Assembly (NCBI GenBank): GCA_963932245.1
Contig: OZ010750.1
Location: 53,669,000 to 53,732,999, forward strand
DNA from: Tachinus rufipes
Taxonomy: Eukaryota; Arthropoda; Insecta; Coleoptera; Staphylinidae
Direction: 5' to 3'
Length of the DNA: 64,000 nucleotides
Positions 36,027-46,829 of the stretch are shown here, one piece after another. The position numbers and the translations under genes were made by a program. A model generated the notes under the pieces. It had not been told where the DNA came from. It saw only the letters and a program-made list of their open reading frames with translations, and did not search any database. Position 1 is the stretch's first letter; every line of letters begins with the position of its first letter.

Positions 36027-38293
36027 GTAGTAACAATTACGGTATATTTCAACCCCTCATAAAATATTTTTTTCTCAAATAATTTTAAGTTGTTATCTGA
36101 TATAGGATAATAAATTAAACACTAATTAACCTATCAGTTTGATGTAATGCGTCAGTAAATAGAGCCGGACATAAAAGCAAATCGATTATCTGATAATAAC
36201 TTGATTAATTGTATTTGTTTTAGTATGTGACCAAAGAATTGCTGAGAAGGACTATTTTTTCATTATGGGCATTAGCTGTCTTATTAACATATTTTCCATT
36301 ATTTGGATTTGGCTTGTTTTATGATAATGGAAAATGCTATAGGTATCGCGAAGCAAAACAATTGATTGATATTGTTTATGCTTACCTATTTTTTACTTTT
36401 GGTAGGTGATATAATATTATTAATTTTATTAAAATAATTTAAATCACTTCACTTGTAATGAAAATAATGGAAATTGAATCAACAACCTGTAGAGCTTGTG
36501 TTGCTTATTCAACTCCCCCCAGCTGTGATTTTTTTTTTTTACATTTACGAAATTAAAAATGAAATTACTAGTATGGTAACTAATTAGTTAATTTAATTTG
36601 TCTAATTGTCTAAGGCCTGTAATATCCAACTCCTATTAAGGCACCTAATAAACTATTAGCTGAATAACCTAACTTTTAATTTTATTTATTTCATTAAAAC
36701 CTATGAACAGCCAATTAAATATATGCTTAACATATACATTTATAACAAATAAAAACATTAAGCATCTAATTTATTAACCGCTTAGAGGTGTAACAAAAAT
36801 AAATCAAATTGAAATTTAAAAAAAGTTAGGTTATTCAGCTAATAGTTTATTAGGTGCTTTATTAGGAGTTGGATATTACGGCCCTAAGTATTGTAAATGA
36901 GACAATTCGAAGCATATACATTTTTAATTATTATTATTATAAAAAATAAGTTCTGCTCTAAGAGAAAAGTTTAATTTGTTTTTAACTTTACACTTAACTT
37001 CTCTATTTTATCCGAGCAGTGATGTTTTTACTAATAGACAACTGCCTTGAACCATATTATCTTAGGGATATTCCAAAATGATGTTTTTTTTTTTATATAA
37101 AACAATTACTCTCTAATAATAGACCCCATGCTTTCAATTTTACAAGTAAAAACCATGTAATGCGGTATAAATGTCATTTCTGTGCGACGAATTTGTGCGA
37201 AAAACGTAGTATTAATAATAAGCTAATAGGGGCGTGTCACAAACGTATCTTTAATACATTTTATGAGAATGATTTTTTTATGTATTTTATTAATTACGGT
37301 CTGAAGGTCAATTTTTCTTATCTATTTCTTGCGATATTTAATGAATTTCATCTAACCAACTGTGTTTATGTTGATTGTTAATTAACTTTGAAAAGTAATT
37401 TGAAGTTTCAGGGTTATTCTTATTTTTTACGTGATAAATGCGTTCTCCAAACGGTTTACTATATATTTGATCAGTAAACAGTTACAATTTTATGCTATTT
37501 TAATTTTTGAATTTTATATAATGCAGTAAGTTTATCAGTAATTTCTGATTTGTTGTTTTTAGAGCAAATGTGTATTGTAACTTTTGCGGAGACTGTATAT
37601 AATGCCCGTTTGACACTGTCTATAATTATATCTTGAATTATATATATAATTATAGTTAAAATTTTAAATGTCCGTAAAATGCACAAATGATCATCAATTT
37701 TATTTTGTACATTGAAACATTAAAAAAATGTTTAACTTTTTCTGTATAATAAACGCAAAAAAGTACGCATTGTTATTGCTCACATTTTATACGTCAATTA
37801 GTAAAAAAAAAAACTAAAACAAATTTACAATAAAATTGATGGGTTATTTGTGCATTTTACAAAGTTTCATGTGCCAAAAAGGCATAATGAGAATGAGACA
37901 AATATATTTCTTATTATTAAATGTTTCGTAATACAATAAAACTAGACGGCGTTAGGCGGTAAAAAGTGTGAGGTAAACAAATACTAATTGCCGCCGCAAC
38001 TATGTATGCAAGACGTGCTTTGCGTCACAAAACAGCAAGAATTTATGTATATTGAACTAGTACAGTGCGTAGAAGCAATCGTAAAAAAAGATGTGCTTAA
38101 GCTTGCATTGGCTTATTTACTATTAAGGAAAAACTTTTGCGGGCGAACAACGATCCAAAAGGCATACACAAAAAATGAAGAACTAGAGCGAGTCTAGGAC
38201 ACTTCTGAGCGGCTGTTTTGGTGCGGCCAATTCGGGCGGGGACACTTCGGCGCTAGAATTTTTTAATTTTTTAAATAAAACAGAAGTATATAC

Positions 38294-38340
<47 letters not shown>

Positions 38341-38653
38341 AATTTATTTGTTTTATAAGACAAAAGAAATAATGTATGATAAACAAAATCTTTAATATAG
38401 TATTTTTCAACATTTTATATTTTTAAATTTTTTTTGTTATTTATTTTTATAGACTATTATTTTTTATACTTTTCAGGTCATTATCTATCATTAAAAAGTG
38501 ATAATTAATTACAAAGAAATTATTTGCGAGCCAAAATTGTAATTACTTATTATAATATACATTAAATATTTGACAATTTTGTTTTTTAATATATGTATTT
38601 TATATGTATTCTATATTTTATTTATCATACATTATTTATTATGTCTTATATTA

Positions 38654-38698
<45 letters not shown>

Positions 38699-41600
38699 TT
38701 AAATTTATTTTCGGATTATCCCGCGTTTTTTCTTTGAGTTGGACTCGACGTTTCGGCTGAATCTTATCTGCCTTCATCATGAGAGATTTATTATATCTAT
38801 TTTTGATATAATATAATATACATCAATATGACATTGATATATAAAACTAATTTTGTTGTCAAAGCTAACTTACAAGAAACTTTATTGTGTGTAAAGTTTC
38901 TTTGTCTGACTTCTGGTAGTTGGTCGATTAATTGATCTTTCTACAGTCAAAACTTGTAAAGGAACTGGTTGTGATTTGGGTGCTGTAATTAAATTAGTTG
39001 TTGTTGGTAAAGAAGCTGTTAGTGGTTTTTTTGAATTTAATTTAGTTGTTGCCAATGCTGTTTTTCAAGTAGATGGTAAACGCAAAGCATCATCTCTCTT
39101 ATTGAGATTGTCTGGTCTTTTTTCAATTTCGATGGCTTCTCTTGTTATTCTAGTATGAAAATGATTAATTTTTGCTAAAATTTTAGTTCCTTCAAAGTTA
39201 ATTTTGTGATGACTTGAATTTACATGTTCCGTTAAAGATGAAGTAGATTCATTTTTTTGAATTGCTCGAATATGTTCTTCTTTTCTTGTGCTAATTTTGC
39301 TCTTAGTTTGTCCAATATAAGATCTCGTACAATCTGCACATGGAATTTCGTACACGCCTTGACTTTCTAAAGGGATAATATCTTTTGGGCTTTTTAAAAC
39401 TTGACTTATTTTTAAATTTGTATTGAAAACTGTTTTTATGTCGTATCTTTTTAAAACTTTAGAAATTTTGTTTGTGGTACCTTTGACAAATGGTAAAAAA
39501 GCGTATTTTTGTGTTTCATCTTTTTCTTTGTCGTTGTTTGTAATTTTATTGTTTAATAACAGTTTTAATGATGCTTTATTGAAACCATTTTGTAAGAGGG
39601 CGTTTTCTAACGTTTCAATTTCTTCTTTTATGTGATTTTGATCACATAATGTTAAAGCTCTATGTAATAAAGATTTTGTTACTGAATTTATTTGTGCTGG
39701 ATGATGATGAGAAATAAAAAATAATCCGAAAATAAATTTAAATAAAAATAATTATATCCGCGAACATTTAAAAAATAATATATATATATATACACACACT
39801 TTTGTTTTATTTGAGAAGTTCTGGCGCCGAAGTGTCCCATTCCGCTAGAGCTTAGTACACTCTTGCCGCACTCTTTCAAAGAAATGTTTAGCGCGCTTTT
39901 TGTTTTTGATGTTCTGAATTTTTGACACGATTAGGTTTGTGCAAAGAACGCTAGTTTGCCGAAAACAAATATATGATTATACAGGAAGTTTATAAATAAA
40001 TGGGATTATGTAATCACTTTAAATATACCGCCTTTTTAAAATTGTCCACTATACTATTTGTTTTGACAGCTCAACTTTGTCAGCTGTCAAGCAAGCAAGG
40101 TAATAAGAATGTATACAAATGAAGAGAATATTTTTATTATTGAATCCTACTATAGGAATGGGCGGTTTGATAATGGGGAATGGCTCTATTCTATTCCAGA
40201 TTGTGTTTTGTTGTGTTATTTTGTTTACAACTGACAATTATAAATATGTAAACATATGAAAATATTTTTATTATTGAATCCTAAGATAGGCAACTTTATT
40301 TACGCATTTTCACTAGAGCGGCACAAACGTACATTAGATGGTTACATAATCCCAAACATTTATAATCACCCTGTATCAATTTGCGGTTTGTATTTTTGTG
40401 CTGGGTAAAGTTTTGGTCGTCGTTTGGACTTAAACTGGGCTATGTAAGGGGTTGGTCGTAACTTTTTTTGCCATAAAAGATTTTTTAAACATGCCAGAAC
40501 AGCTTCAGATATTTTTGATTTGTTAATCTTTTTCTCAGTTTGCACTCCTATTCGAAAATTAAGTATAATCAAAAAGCGGAAATTTCGTAGCGAATGAATC
40601 CTATCTTGGGTTTCCAACTTTGATTTTGAGAAGCGGCGTTTCCATTTTATAAAAACGCGTTTCCCCATGCCGGGAGCTGTTTTCAAGGGAAAAACGTGTG
40701 TTATTCTCCGCACAATTTGCATTTGCATTTGCATTTTTTTTTATATTTTCGCGCGTAAGGGCGATTTTGAAGTTGTTAAAAATTGAGGTTTTTTTTACTT
40801 TGCATGTCCATGTTGCCTGTGTACAGTAAAATTAATTGTCTAAAACTTAGTAATAGTTTACTTATCAATAAAAAAATGTTTTTGCATATTTACGGGCCCC
40901 TACAGAAAAATTTACATCTGTATTTTGGAACTATTTTATTATTATGTATTATGCCTTTTATTATCATCTTTTGACTTACTGCAAGTCTTATTTGTCCGAC
41001 TTCATTTTACAACAAAACAAATTTAGTGAAACATTTTTAGGTATTTCATAAAACAGAGTTACTTTATATTTACCCATGACAAAACTCTGGTAATATTAAG
41101 AGTTTAAACAAGTTTAATGAGTTTTAGCATTATTTTTATTTGATTATCTCCATAAATTTCAAACAACTTTATTTTTGACAAATTTTTGATTTAAACTGCC
41201 AACTGATACTGTGCGATATTTAAACTGTATTTGAGTTTTCAAATTGTTTTTGTGCAAGAAATGTATTTTTCTAAACAATTAAATATTTTAAATTATTACT
41301 CGTTTTCGTATAGAAATCGTGATTTTAGAGATATTAAGCTGCTTTCAACAGTTTTATTGATTTTTGTTAAATTTCAAGCTTTAAATGTGCAATATTTGAG
41401 TTGTAAATGTGTCTTCAAAGCATTTTGGTGCAGTAAAAGCATTTACATTTTTGTTTTTGTTTTTTAATTTTAGTGATTAAATGTACAGTTTTTGAGCAAT
41501 AAACGTACTTTTCTGAATCAGTTTTTGAATTATTTACTGCGTGTTTACATAAAAATGTTTTGTTTAATTTAAGCAATTTTTAAGCGTTTTTTATTAGTTC

Positions 41601-44600
41601 TATGGATTTTTATAAGTGTTTCTGAGCGATTTATTATTTTATAGGATAAAGAATTCCTTTTTTGTGAATTTCGAACGGTAGAAAGCATTTTCTGAGCAGC
41701 AATTTTTATGTTTTGTACGATAAAAGCGTTTACTGAGCGATTTCTTTTATACGTCATGCAATAAATGAATTTTTAGTGAAGTTTGTCGTTTTAACCATCA
41801 CATCAAGAGTATTGCTATATTTAATACTTAATACGATATTATTTGCTTATATTTAAATGTGCTATTCCGATGCGCATGACCGCCGCACAACCATCTTGTG
41901 CAACTATTTAAAGGTACTCGTTTGTAGCCACAGCGACCGGAGACCGACGACAGAGACAATCTCTACAACTTGTCACTTGTCATTGTCGCGCGCGTTAATA
42001 AATATGTCGTTGGTCACTGTCGCTGGATACGAAGGAGAACCTTTATACAATTTAATTAAACGTGCGCGAACGCGACCTTACTTTTCTCATATATTGTACT
42101 TTAGTCGCGTATTTTGAAAATGTTAGCATTTCTGCGTGTTCTGGTAAATGCCACGGTTGTGCACTTTGGAATAGTACCTAACGTTTACGTTTATATATAA
42201 CATATAAGTAAGTTGCGGCTGCGTGTATCCGAATATCATCGTTTTAAAAAATCATCTGTGAAGATGATAACTGGAAAGTAAATAATCAAACGAACAACTG
42301 TGAATTCATCTAGTGCAATTTACATAATCAATTGCGTTTATACGCACAGAATTGTTTTTTCAAATTTTATCAAAACAATAGGCTTAATTGCTTGTGTAAT
42401 TTGAGCTCCTATTGAGCACCATGAACAACTGCGTCGTCTATAGTAACATAACCTAGTATAGTTGAATCTTGACAATTAGTCCATAGTGCACCCTTGTTAA
42501 ATGTGATTTGGATTTTTTGTTAAACTATATGTTTGTGGGTAGAACAAGCATCACACACCACAAAACATTCAATAGGGGCGCCTACATTCAATGTTAATCT
42601 ATTGTATTCATCACCTCTTTTGGCTTTAATTTTTGTGAGCTATTGTAACCCCTCAACAACCAATTTTTGTATGGTCAAGAAAAAAATTGTTTAAAAGACT
42701 TAATGTGTTGGATTCACTTGCCAAAGGTATGGAAGCGCGTACCAACTAACGCTCTCTCCCCCTGGTGTAAACACCAAAAAATATTACACGTTTCTGTGTT
42801 CAAACTTTCTATCTGGCTGCCTTATAAGTGACATTTTTAAGAAGTCATTAGAAGTGCGTATCCTGCGTTAGCTTTGTAGGCGATGAATTTGTGTGGTGCG
42901 ATTGAAGAGTCACAACTCCTTATACAACTGGCATGGTCGCTTGTATTTAGGAAATTGATCGTTTTTTTGGCGAGACGAGATAATTCAGGATCTTAGTGAT
43001 TAGCAAATGTATTAAAGAAGTTTTTTGTAAGACCAACATATGACCTCTGATGGAATCAAGACTTGTATCAGCTCTCCGTTAGGTATTACGAATGTAGTAA
43101 GCTGCTTTGAGAATCTTTCTCAGTCTTACTTTGAAATGATTCTATGCTATCATGATATGAAGAAGCATCATATGTCAGTGGCGAATGGCAGTTGTGAATA
43201 GTTGCAACTTGTTGTTTGTACTCATATTGCTATCTTTGCGCGGCAGCGGGGTCAAAAGATTGCTTGTCATCTAGGCTTTATCAATTATGGCCGTTATGTG
43301 CAGTTTTCTTTATTGTGCATTTTACAGCTTTTTACATCGCCTCAGAAGTCTTACGACTTGTTTGAAGGGGGTTGATGGGACCAACGGCTTATTAGGTGAC
43401 TTCCGAATCACCCCGGTGGATAAAGAGCAAGTTATTATTTTAGTCTGAAAGTTAAACCTTCATCTCTATCGATTCTTATATATTGAGTTGTACCCATCCA
43501 TGGAATCTGAGCGCTGTTGAGGTATATGTTTTTGAGAGGAGAAAAGTATAGCTTTGCTTTTCTCAGGATTGATTTTTTATTCTCCTGTATCTTAGCCAAT
43601 CTTCAAGTATCTCGCAAGCCGCTTAAAGTCTTAGCGTAATAACTTTAACATACCTTGAAGTATACAACAGTGCCGTATTGTCATCGTACTGAGTTTGACA
43701 CTAGACGTGATGCATGGTATGTCAGATACATACTAGTTGAAGAGCATCGGAGATGGAACTGAACCCTAAGGAGTCTTTGCTTTGTTTGTGCGCTTGGTAG
43801 ACACGTGCCCAAACAACTTTACGGTCACTATCCTTCCTCTCAGATAGGAAGCAAAAAGTTTTATTAATCTCTGATTGAACTTGAAACGCTTTCAAGAGTA
43901 AGCTTTGATGCCTGACTTTATAAAAGCTTTTTCAACAGCAAAGAATATAGAGACCTATTTTGTACAAAAACCAGTCTTGATTTGATCATTAACTTTGGTT
44001 AGTTGTGGTTGTGGAGAGCCCATGTTTGAAACCATGTTGATGGTTTGCAGGCTTTAATCCACCATGTGATCATGGATTTTATTCTAGACTACAGTTTCTG
44101 CTTATTTAAGATTGGCAGAAGACTAATCGGACAGTAATTTTGTGGAAAATGTCTATTCTTTCCAACATTTGGGATAGAAAAGACATTAGACCTTTTCCAT
44201 AAAGACGGAAAATGCATTCGTAATATTTGCTTTGTTTAGAATGCAATCGGCACTTGGTGGAAATTTGGGCTTAAGATGACTGATGACATTTCTTACCCTA
44301 GACAGCCAACCCGATTCAAGAATTGAGGCAGTATCAGTGCGTTGCAGTCTTCGTTGTAGACTGGCGTACATTAGAGCTCAAGTCTGTCAGAAAATGCTTA
44401 GACCTTGCTTGTAAATTATATTCAAGGCTTCTTTTTGCCATGAATGGAAAGGCGGCGTACGCTTATTTCGAGGAGCTATAGGAATCTTCCACATCAGATT
44501 TTTATCTTCAGCGGTGGACTCATTGATATTTGTACTTCTTGATTGCCTTCTTTGCCTCACCGTTGGGCCAATTTAGCTTGGTTTGTTCACTTGGGTTATG

Positions 44601-46299
44601 ATACCTTTGCCATTTAAGCCTGGCTCGATTTCAAGAACAGATGAGCTATCTGATCTCTCTAATTAGGCCCAATCGATTTAATCTTATTTTTGGTAAAGCC
44701 TTAGTAAATTTTGCATTGTTAGCAAGATGAGGCTAGTAAAGTTAACGTCGACGTTTGTATATCAGGTAGTGATCTGATACTCTCCTCGAGGACATGAGAT
44801 AACAAGGATCAGTTGTTTTTGTAGACCGGTTTGATATTCTTCTTAATTCTTTATGCTACTAGGTTGTAGTCTGAGCTAAGGTCGTTTGATGAGGATCGCA
44901 GTTTCACGTGTTTCCCAAACACGCGAAAGTGTTTGAGATATTGTAAACTTTTCATTAAGTTTTTTTACTTGCTTTGCAGATTTTCCATTTAGGTAGCGCT
45001 CTTATGCAAGCCTTACAATTCATAGGAACTCAAACTCACCCGATTTATCTCAAGCTAAACTAATGTAACTAACGCTTTTCAACGTATTTCATACAACAGG
45101 TCTACGGCAATCTTACTAAGAAGGGTTGACTCGTCCTGCGTATCCGGGTATACTTACTAATCCTGACCTGTCCTAAGTAACTCAGCTAAGCTCAATTCCA
45201 TTTAAATGGGGTTAAATGAGTCTTGTGATTTCCAGGAATAAAGTTAGGTCAGAATCACTCAGTAGGTGATTAGGAAAACTTTAATTCATTTGCTACATTT
45301 AACTTTATTTCTACTTACCTACTACTTATCAAACTTTTCATCTCACTCTACCTGTACTTGTGTTGCTTTACTTGTATTGCCTAATATCACAGCAATTTTT
45401 AATGATTTCATTTGTTTAATAACTTGAACCACAGCTGTTCCGATGACACGTAAAATAATCTAAAGCAACTTTTACATCGGTTGTAAACCTCAGTCACGTT
45501 CGTAAACCCATGAAACCAAATGTTTATACTATTTCATTGTAAGCTTATTAAACTATTAACTATCTATCTATATATTCAATTACGTTTTAATATAAAAAGT
45601 AACGTTGTGCTCCGAATTGTCCACTTCATTATTATAGTCTTTTGCTGCAATGTGCTATTTTTGCTTTTAATTTTTCATATATTGGATAATTTGTATTAAT
45701 AATTTTCAACTTAAATTAAATGACATTACAAATCAACTAATACTTTTTATTTTAGGTGTTACGATATGTATATGCATAGCATTTTGCAACACGAAAGTAT
45801 TTTGGGTGCTTTCGCATAATGGAAAACAACATCAAAATGTTTTAGTGAGGAGAATAAGCCGATCTATTATAACTCAAAATCGAACAAATTCTAAAAATTT
45901 TGCAACAACTGAAGAATTGGCATTTGCTAAACTAATGGCTTTTCTTTGTTTTGTTTTTGTTTTATGTTGGATGCCTCAAATGGTAAGAATTTGTTTTATT
46001 GCTATAATTATACTATATTTTTATCATTTCAGATATCAATCCCACTTGGCCAATTTATACCATCAACTATGTTCTATAAAATTTTCATTAGAATTGCTGA
46101 TTTATTAATGTGTGTTTATTTTACCTTAGATCCTTATATTTATGTTTTGCATCAATATTTAGAAAGAGCAAAATTTCGCATGCATTTTAAACGGCAAAGG
46201 TCTAATCTAATTCCGACGACGCCTAATAATACACCAACGTCGGAATTATTGCAACCACCATCTTTTACTATTGTACCAATACAAACAGCAAGTGTTTGA
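35691..46299 (+). CDS. Class A GPCR, prostaglandin (EP-like) receptor family
   Basis: Spliced from four exons (35691-36026, 36224-36401, 45756-45982, 46033-46299; 1008 nt, 335 residues, all junctions GT-AG and in phase). Seven hydrophobic segments fit TM1-TM7. Landmarks: GNIAAL in TM1, AVND in TM2, Cys76/Cys150 for the ECL2 disulfide, ERW (99-101) in place of DRY, CWMP (242-245) in TM6, DPYIY (280-284) in place of NPxxY. An Asp in the NP position of TM7, plus WLALTRPFLYQQYVT after TM3, points to prostanoid-type receptors; insects have EP-like members that signal through G proteins at the plasma membrane. The vertebrate ligand-binding TM7 Arg is not at the spacing I expect (R267, 13 before D280), so the ligand is uncertain. 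The start is the first ATG in frame; the N-terminus is very short. Confidence 0.8.
36224..36401 (+). CDS. GPCR exon 2 (TM4-TM5 start)
   Basis: Begins after TTTTAG and ends ACTTTTG|GTAGGT in phase 1. It encodes TM4 (TIFSLWALAVLLTYFPLF), ECL2 with GFGLFYDNGKCYRYREA and the first part of TM5. Confidence 0.85.
36614..36883. mobile_element. 270-bp MITE with ~65-bp TIRs (GPCR intron 2)
   Basis: Inverted ends: GTAATATCCAACTCC on the left, GGAGTTGGATATTAC on the right. The match continues through AATAAACTATTAGCTGAATA and CCTAACTTTT. CTAA flanks both sides (36610-36613 and 36884-36887), reminiscent of the TTAA target of piggyBac-type elements. No coding sequence. Confidence 0.85.
36890..38195. other. 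GPCR intron, AT-rich, no gene
   Basis: Apart from the palindromic repeat at 37605-37655 nothing is recognisable. The 69-codon plus-strand frame at 37988-38197 (contains VKKDVLKLALAYLLLRKN) is too short to assign. Confidence 0.5.
37605..37655. repeat. Palindromic dispersed repeat (family P), solo copy
   Basis: CCCGTTTGACACTGTCTATA followed by a palindrome centred on TTGAATTATATATATAATTA. The same unit occurs at 59016, 59104 and 59246, and inverted at 60748-60788. Its dispersal marks it as a mobile palindromic element or TIR. Confidence 0.75.
38301..38338. repeat. (TA)n microsatellite
   Basis: About 38 bases of AT dinucleotides within the family C element. A second tract of similar length lies at 38657-38694 directly beside the Penelope-like end. 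Confidence 0.95.
38741..38785 (-). ncRNA. Hammerhead-ribozyme-like remnant of the Penelope end
   Basis: Minus strand: TCATGATGAAGGC, loop AGATAAGATTCA, GCCGAAACGTC. Stem II (GGC/GCC) and GAAAC are present, but the first core position is A instead of the C of CTGATGA. Self-cleavage is therefore doubtful; the motif mainly identifies the element class. Confidence 0.45.
39065..39712 (-). pseudogene. Penelope-like GIY-YIG endonuclease, C-terminal fragment
   Basis: An open minus-strand frame of about 210 codons without a start. It begins with SHHHPAQINSVTKSLLHRAL, the linker after the RT. FLPFVKGTTNKISKVLKRYD follows, then the GIY-YIG domain: GVYEIPCADCTRSYIGQTKS with catalytic Tyr/Tyr, Arg in RKEEHIRAI and Glu in REAIEIE. 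It ends with DDALRLPST. In Penelope-like elements this nuclease makes the nick used to prime reverse transcription. The domain looks intact, but the RT upstream is gone, so it cannot mobilise itself. Confidence 0.85.
39982..40373. mobile_element. 392-bp MITE (family A, copy 2) with transposase relic
   Basis: Ends CAGGAAGTTTATAAATAAAT and the inverse of CAGGGTGATTATAAATGTTT, flanked by TA. The interior plus strand from 40110 reads MYTNEENIFIIESYYRNGRF then DNGEWLYSIPDCV, resembling the start of a mariner-superfamily transposase (helix-turn-helix region). This is a deletion derivative of an autonomous element rather than a pure foldback. Confidence 0.85.
40376..41225. other. GPCR intron; orphan open frame 40366-40734 (-)
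   Basis: A 122-codon minus-strand frame at 40366-40734 starts in a (TTTGCA)n run (MQMQMQ) and is strongly basic (KWKRRFSKSK, KKINKSK). I recognise no family, and it overlaps the end of the family A MITE, so it is likely fortuitous. The remainder is AT-rich. Confidence 0.35.
41230..41770. repeat. Highly degenerate AT-rich tandem repeat
   Basis: Phrases of the form TTTTYTGAGCRATTTATT recur near 41487, 41618, 41690 and 41728 with irregular spacing of about 40-130 bases, together with repeated AAAGCATTT/TAAAAGCGTTT blocks. Similar wording occurs at 16020. Divergence is high, so the array is old and its unit uncertain. Confidence 0.35.
41925..42085. repeat. Imperfect inverted repeat, possible hAT-like MITE
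   Basis: CCACAGCGACCGGAGACCGA on the left pairs imperfectly with GTCGTTGGTCACTGTCGCTGG on the right, within a GC-richer patch. No clear target duplication. It may be a decayed foldback element. Confidence 0.35.
42090..43340. other. GPCR intron, no gene recognised
   Basis: No family recognised on either strand; possibly decayed 3' sequence of the adjacent LINE. Confidence 0.4.
43350..45000 (-). pseudogene. Jockey-type LINE, heavily decayed
   Basis: Minus-strand fragments in canonical order. Endonuclease C-terminus: SSNDLSSDYNLV (near 44890-44860) and VSDHYLI-like sequence near 44780. RT start: the 61-codon frame 44371-44186 with SRVRNVISHLKPKFPPSADC. RT: VEKAFIKSG near 43930, GSVPSPMLFN-like near 43760, a decayed YADD region near 43690, then LEDWLRYRRI and NPEKSKAILFSPLKNIYL near 43610-43520. 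Stops and frameshifts are frequent. The 3' end has GGTGATTCGGAAGTCACCT near 43397-43415, which recurs near 47537. Confidence 0.65.
45005..45755. other. GPCR intron, end segment
   Basis: AT-rich, no recognisable gene or repeat; ends with the polypyrimidine-rich acceptor of GPCR exon 3. Confidence 0.5.
45756..45982 (+). CDS. GPCR exon 3 (TM5 end, ICL3, TM6)
   Basis: Acceptor TTTTAG|GTGTTACG, donor ATG|GTAAGA. It encodes the rest of TM5, a basic third loop (VRRISRSIITQNR) and TM6 with FVLCWMPQM. Separated from exon 2 by a 9354-base intron. Confidence 0.85.
46033..46299 (+). CDS. GPCR exon 4 (TM7 and C-tail)
   Basis: Acceptor TTTCAG|ATATCA after a 50-base intron. It encodes TM7 with LDPYIYVL, helix 8 (HQYLERAKFRMHFKRQR) and a short Thr/Pro-rich tail ending at TGA. 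Confidence 0.85.
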   Translation: MSIPLGQFIPSTMFYKIFIRIADLLMCVYFTLDPYIYVLHQYLERAKFRMHFKRQRSNLIPTTPNNTPTSELLQPPSFTIVPIQTASV

Positions 46300-46405
46300 A
46301 ACAATTACGTACTCAAATTAACTATTATTATCTGTGCCATATTTTATGCCTGTTTATTATTTTATGAACTATGTATATATGAATTCATTTGTGTATTGAA
46401 TTATC

Positions 46406-46411
46406 AATAAA
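46406..46411 (+). other. Polyadenylation signal of the GPCR
   Basis: AATAAA 107 bases after the GPCR stop codon, within the expected range for a short insect 3'UTR. Confidence 0.65.
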
Positions 46412-46629
46412 TGTTATTTAAAATTATGTTCATATCATATTTATGGTTTTCACGGTGACCTTTCATTACAGTCCTGTAGATAAATTGTATGTTTTCTCGT
46501 TGTCACATTTGACCTGCCGTCTGATTAATAGAACTGAGATCAAGATGTGCTCCGGCACTAAACTTGCTCTAGTTGTTGAGTAGAAAGTCATGGGGAACGG
46601 ATCGGAAAATAATGCTACTTTTGCTACTA

Positions 46630-46820
46630 GATTAAGGCTTCATTCTTCATATGTGTAGACTCGTCACGTGCATTAAAAGCCATAGATGATCATGACCGTT
46701 ACTTTCTAACACAAATTTATTCAATAAGGTATTTGAAATAAATTCCTACGTATCAGTGGCAATAAAAAAGCTGACAAACTTGCAAAGTTAATAATAATTA
46801 ACGCTAAAAATTTACACATA
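46630..46820 (+). pseudogene. LINE RNase H fragment
   Basis: Plus-strand conceptual protein contains ALKAIDDHDRYFLTQIYSIR followed, after a frame break, by RISGNKKADKLAK. This corresponds to the GNExADxLAK block of jockey-type LINE RNase H domains. Downstream to about 47050 the phrase pattern continues but is too decayed to assign. Confidence 0.5.
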
Positions 46821-46829
46821 AAGTTTGTG

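Larger units (their letters stand above)
38693..39745 (-). mobile_element. Penelope-like element, 5'-truncated
   Basis: Minus-strand retroelement fragment bounded by 25-bp inverted copies of TTTATTTAAATTTATTTTCG plus GATTAT (38693-38718 and 39716-39742). An inverted end repeat at the truncated side is typical of Penelope-like insertions. The coding part ends in a GIY-YIG endonuclease. The non-coding tail (38800-38720) carries ATGATGAAGGC, a loop, then GCCGAAACGTCGAGTCC, the hammerhead-derived terminal motif of this class. The reverse transcriptase domain is missing apart from its C-terminal flank. Confidence 0.8.
38198..39833. mobile_element. TTCGGCGC-ended MITE (family C, copy 1), interrupted
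   Basis: The left end carries GGACACTTC (38198) and GGGGACACTTCGGCGCTAGA (from about 38240); the right end carries AGTTCTGGCGCCGAAGTGTC (inverted, to 39833). The AT-rich interior matches the copy at 47620-48078 (shared TTATTTGTTTTATA, AATAATGTATGATAAA and GGTATTTTTCAACATTTTAT-type blocks). A Penelope-like fragment has inserted in its distal (TA)n tract and separates the right end by about 1.1 kb. Confidence 0.75.

Noticed and set aside
37988..38197. 69-codon plus-strand frame with LALAYLLLRKN, vaguely like PIF/Harbinger protein N-termini
   Set aside because: Too short and no second motif; similarity rests on a leucine-rich stretch.
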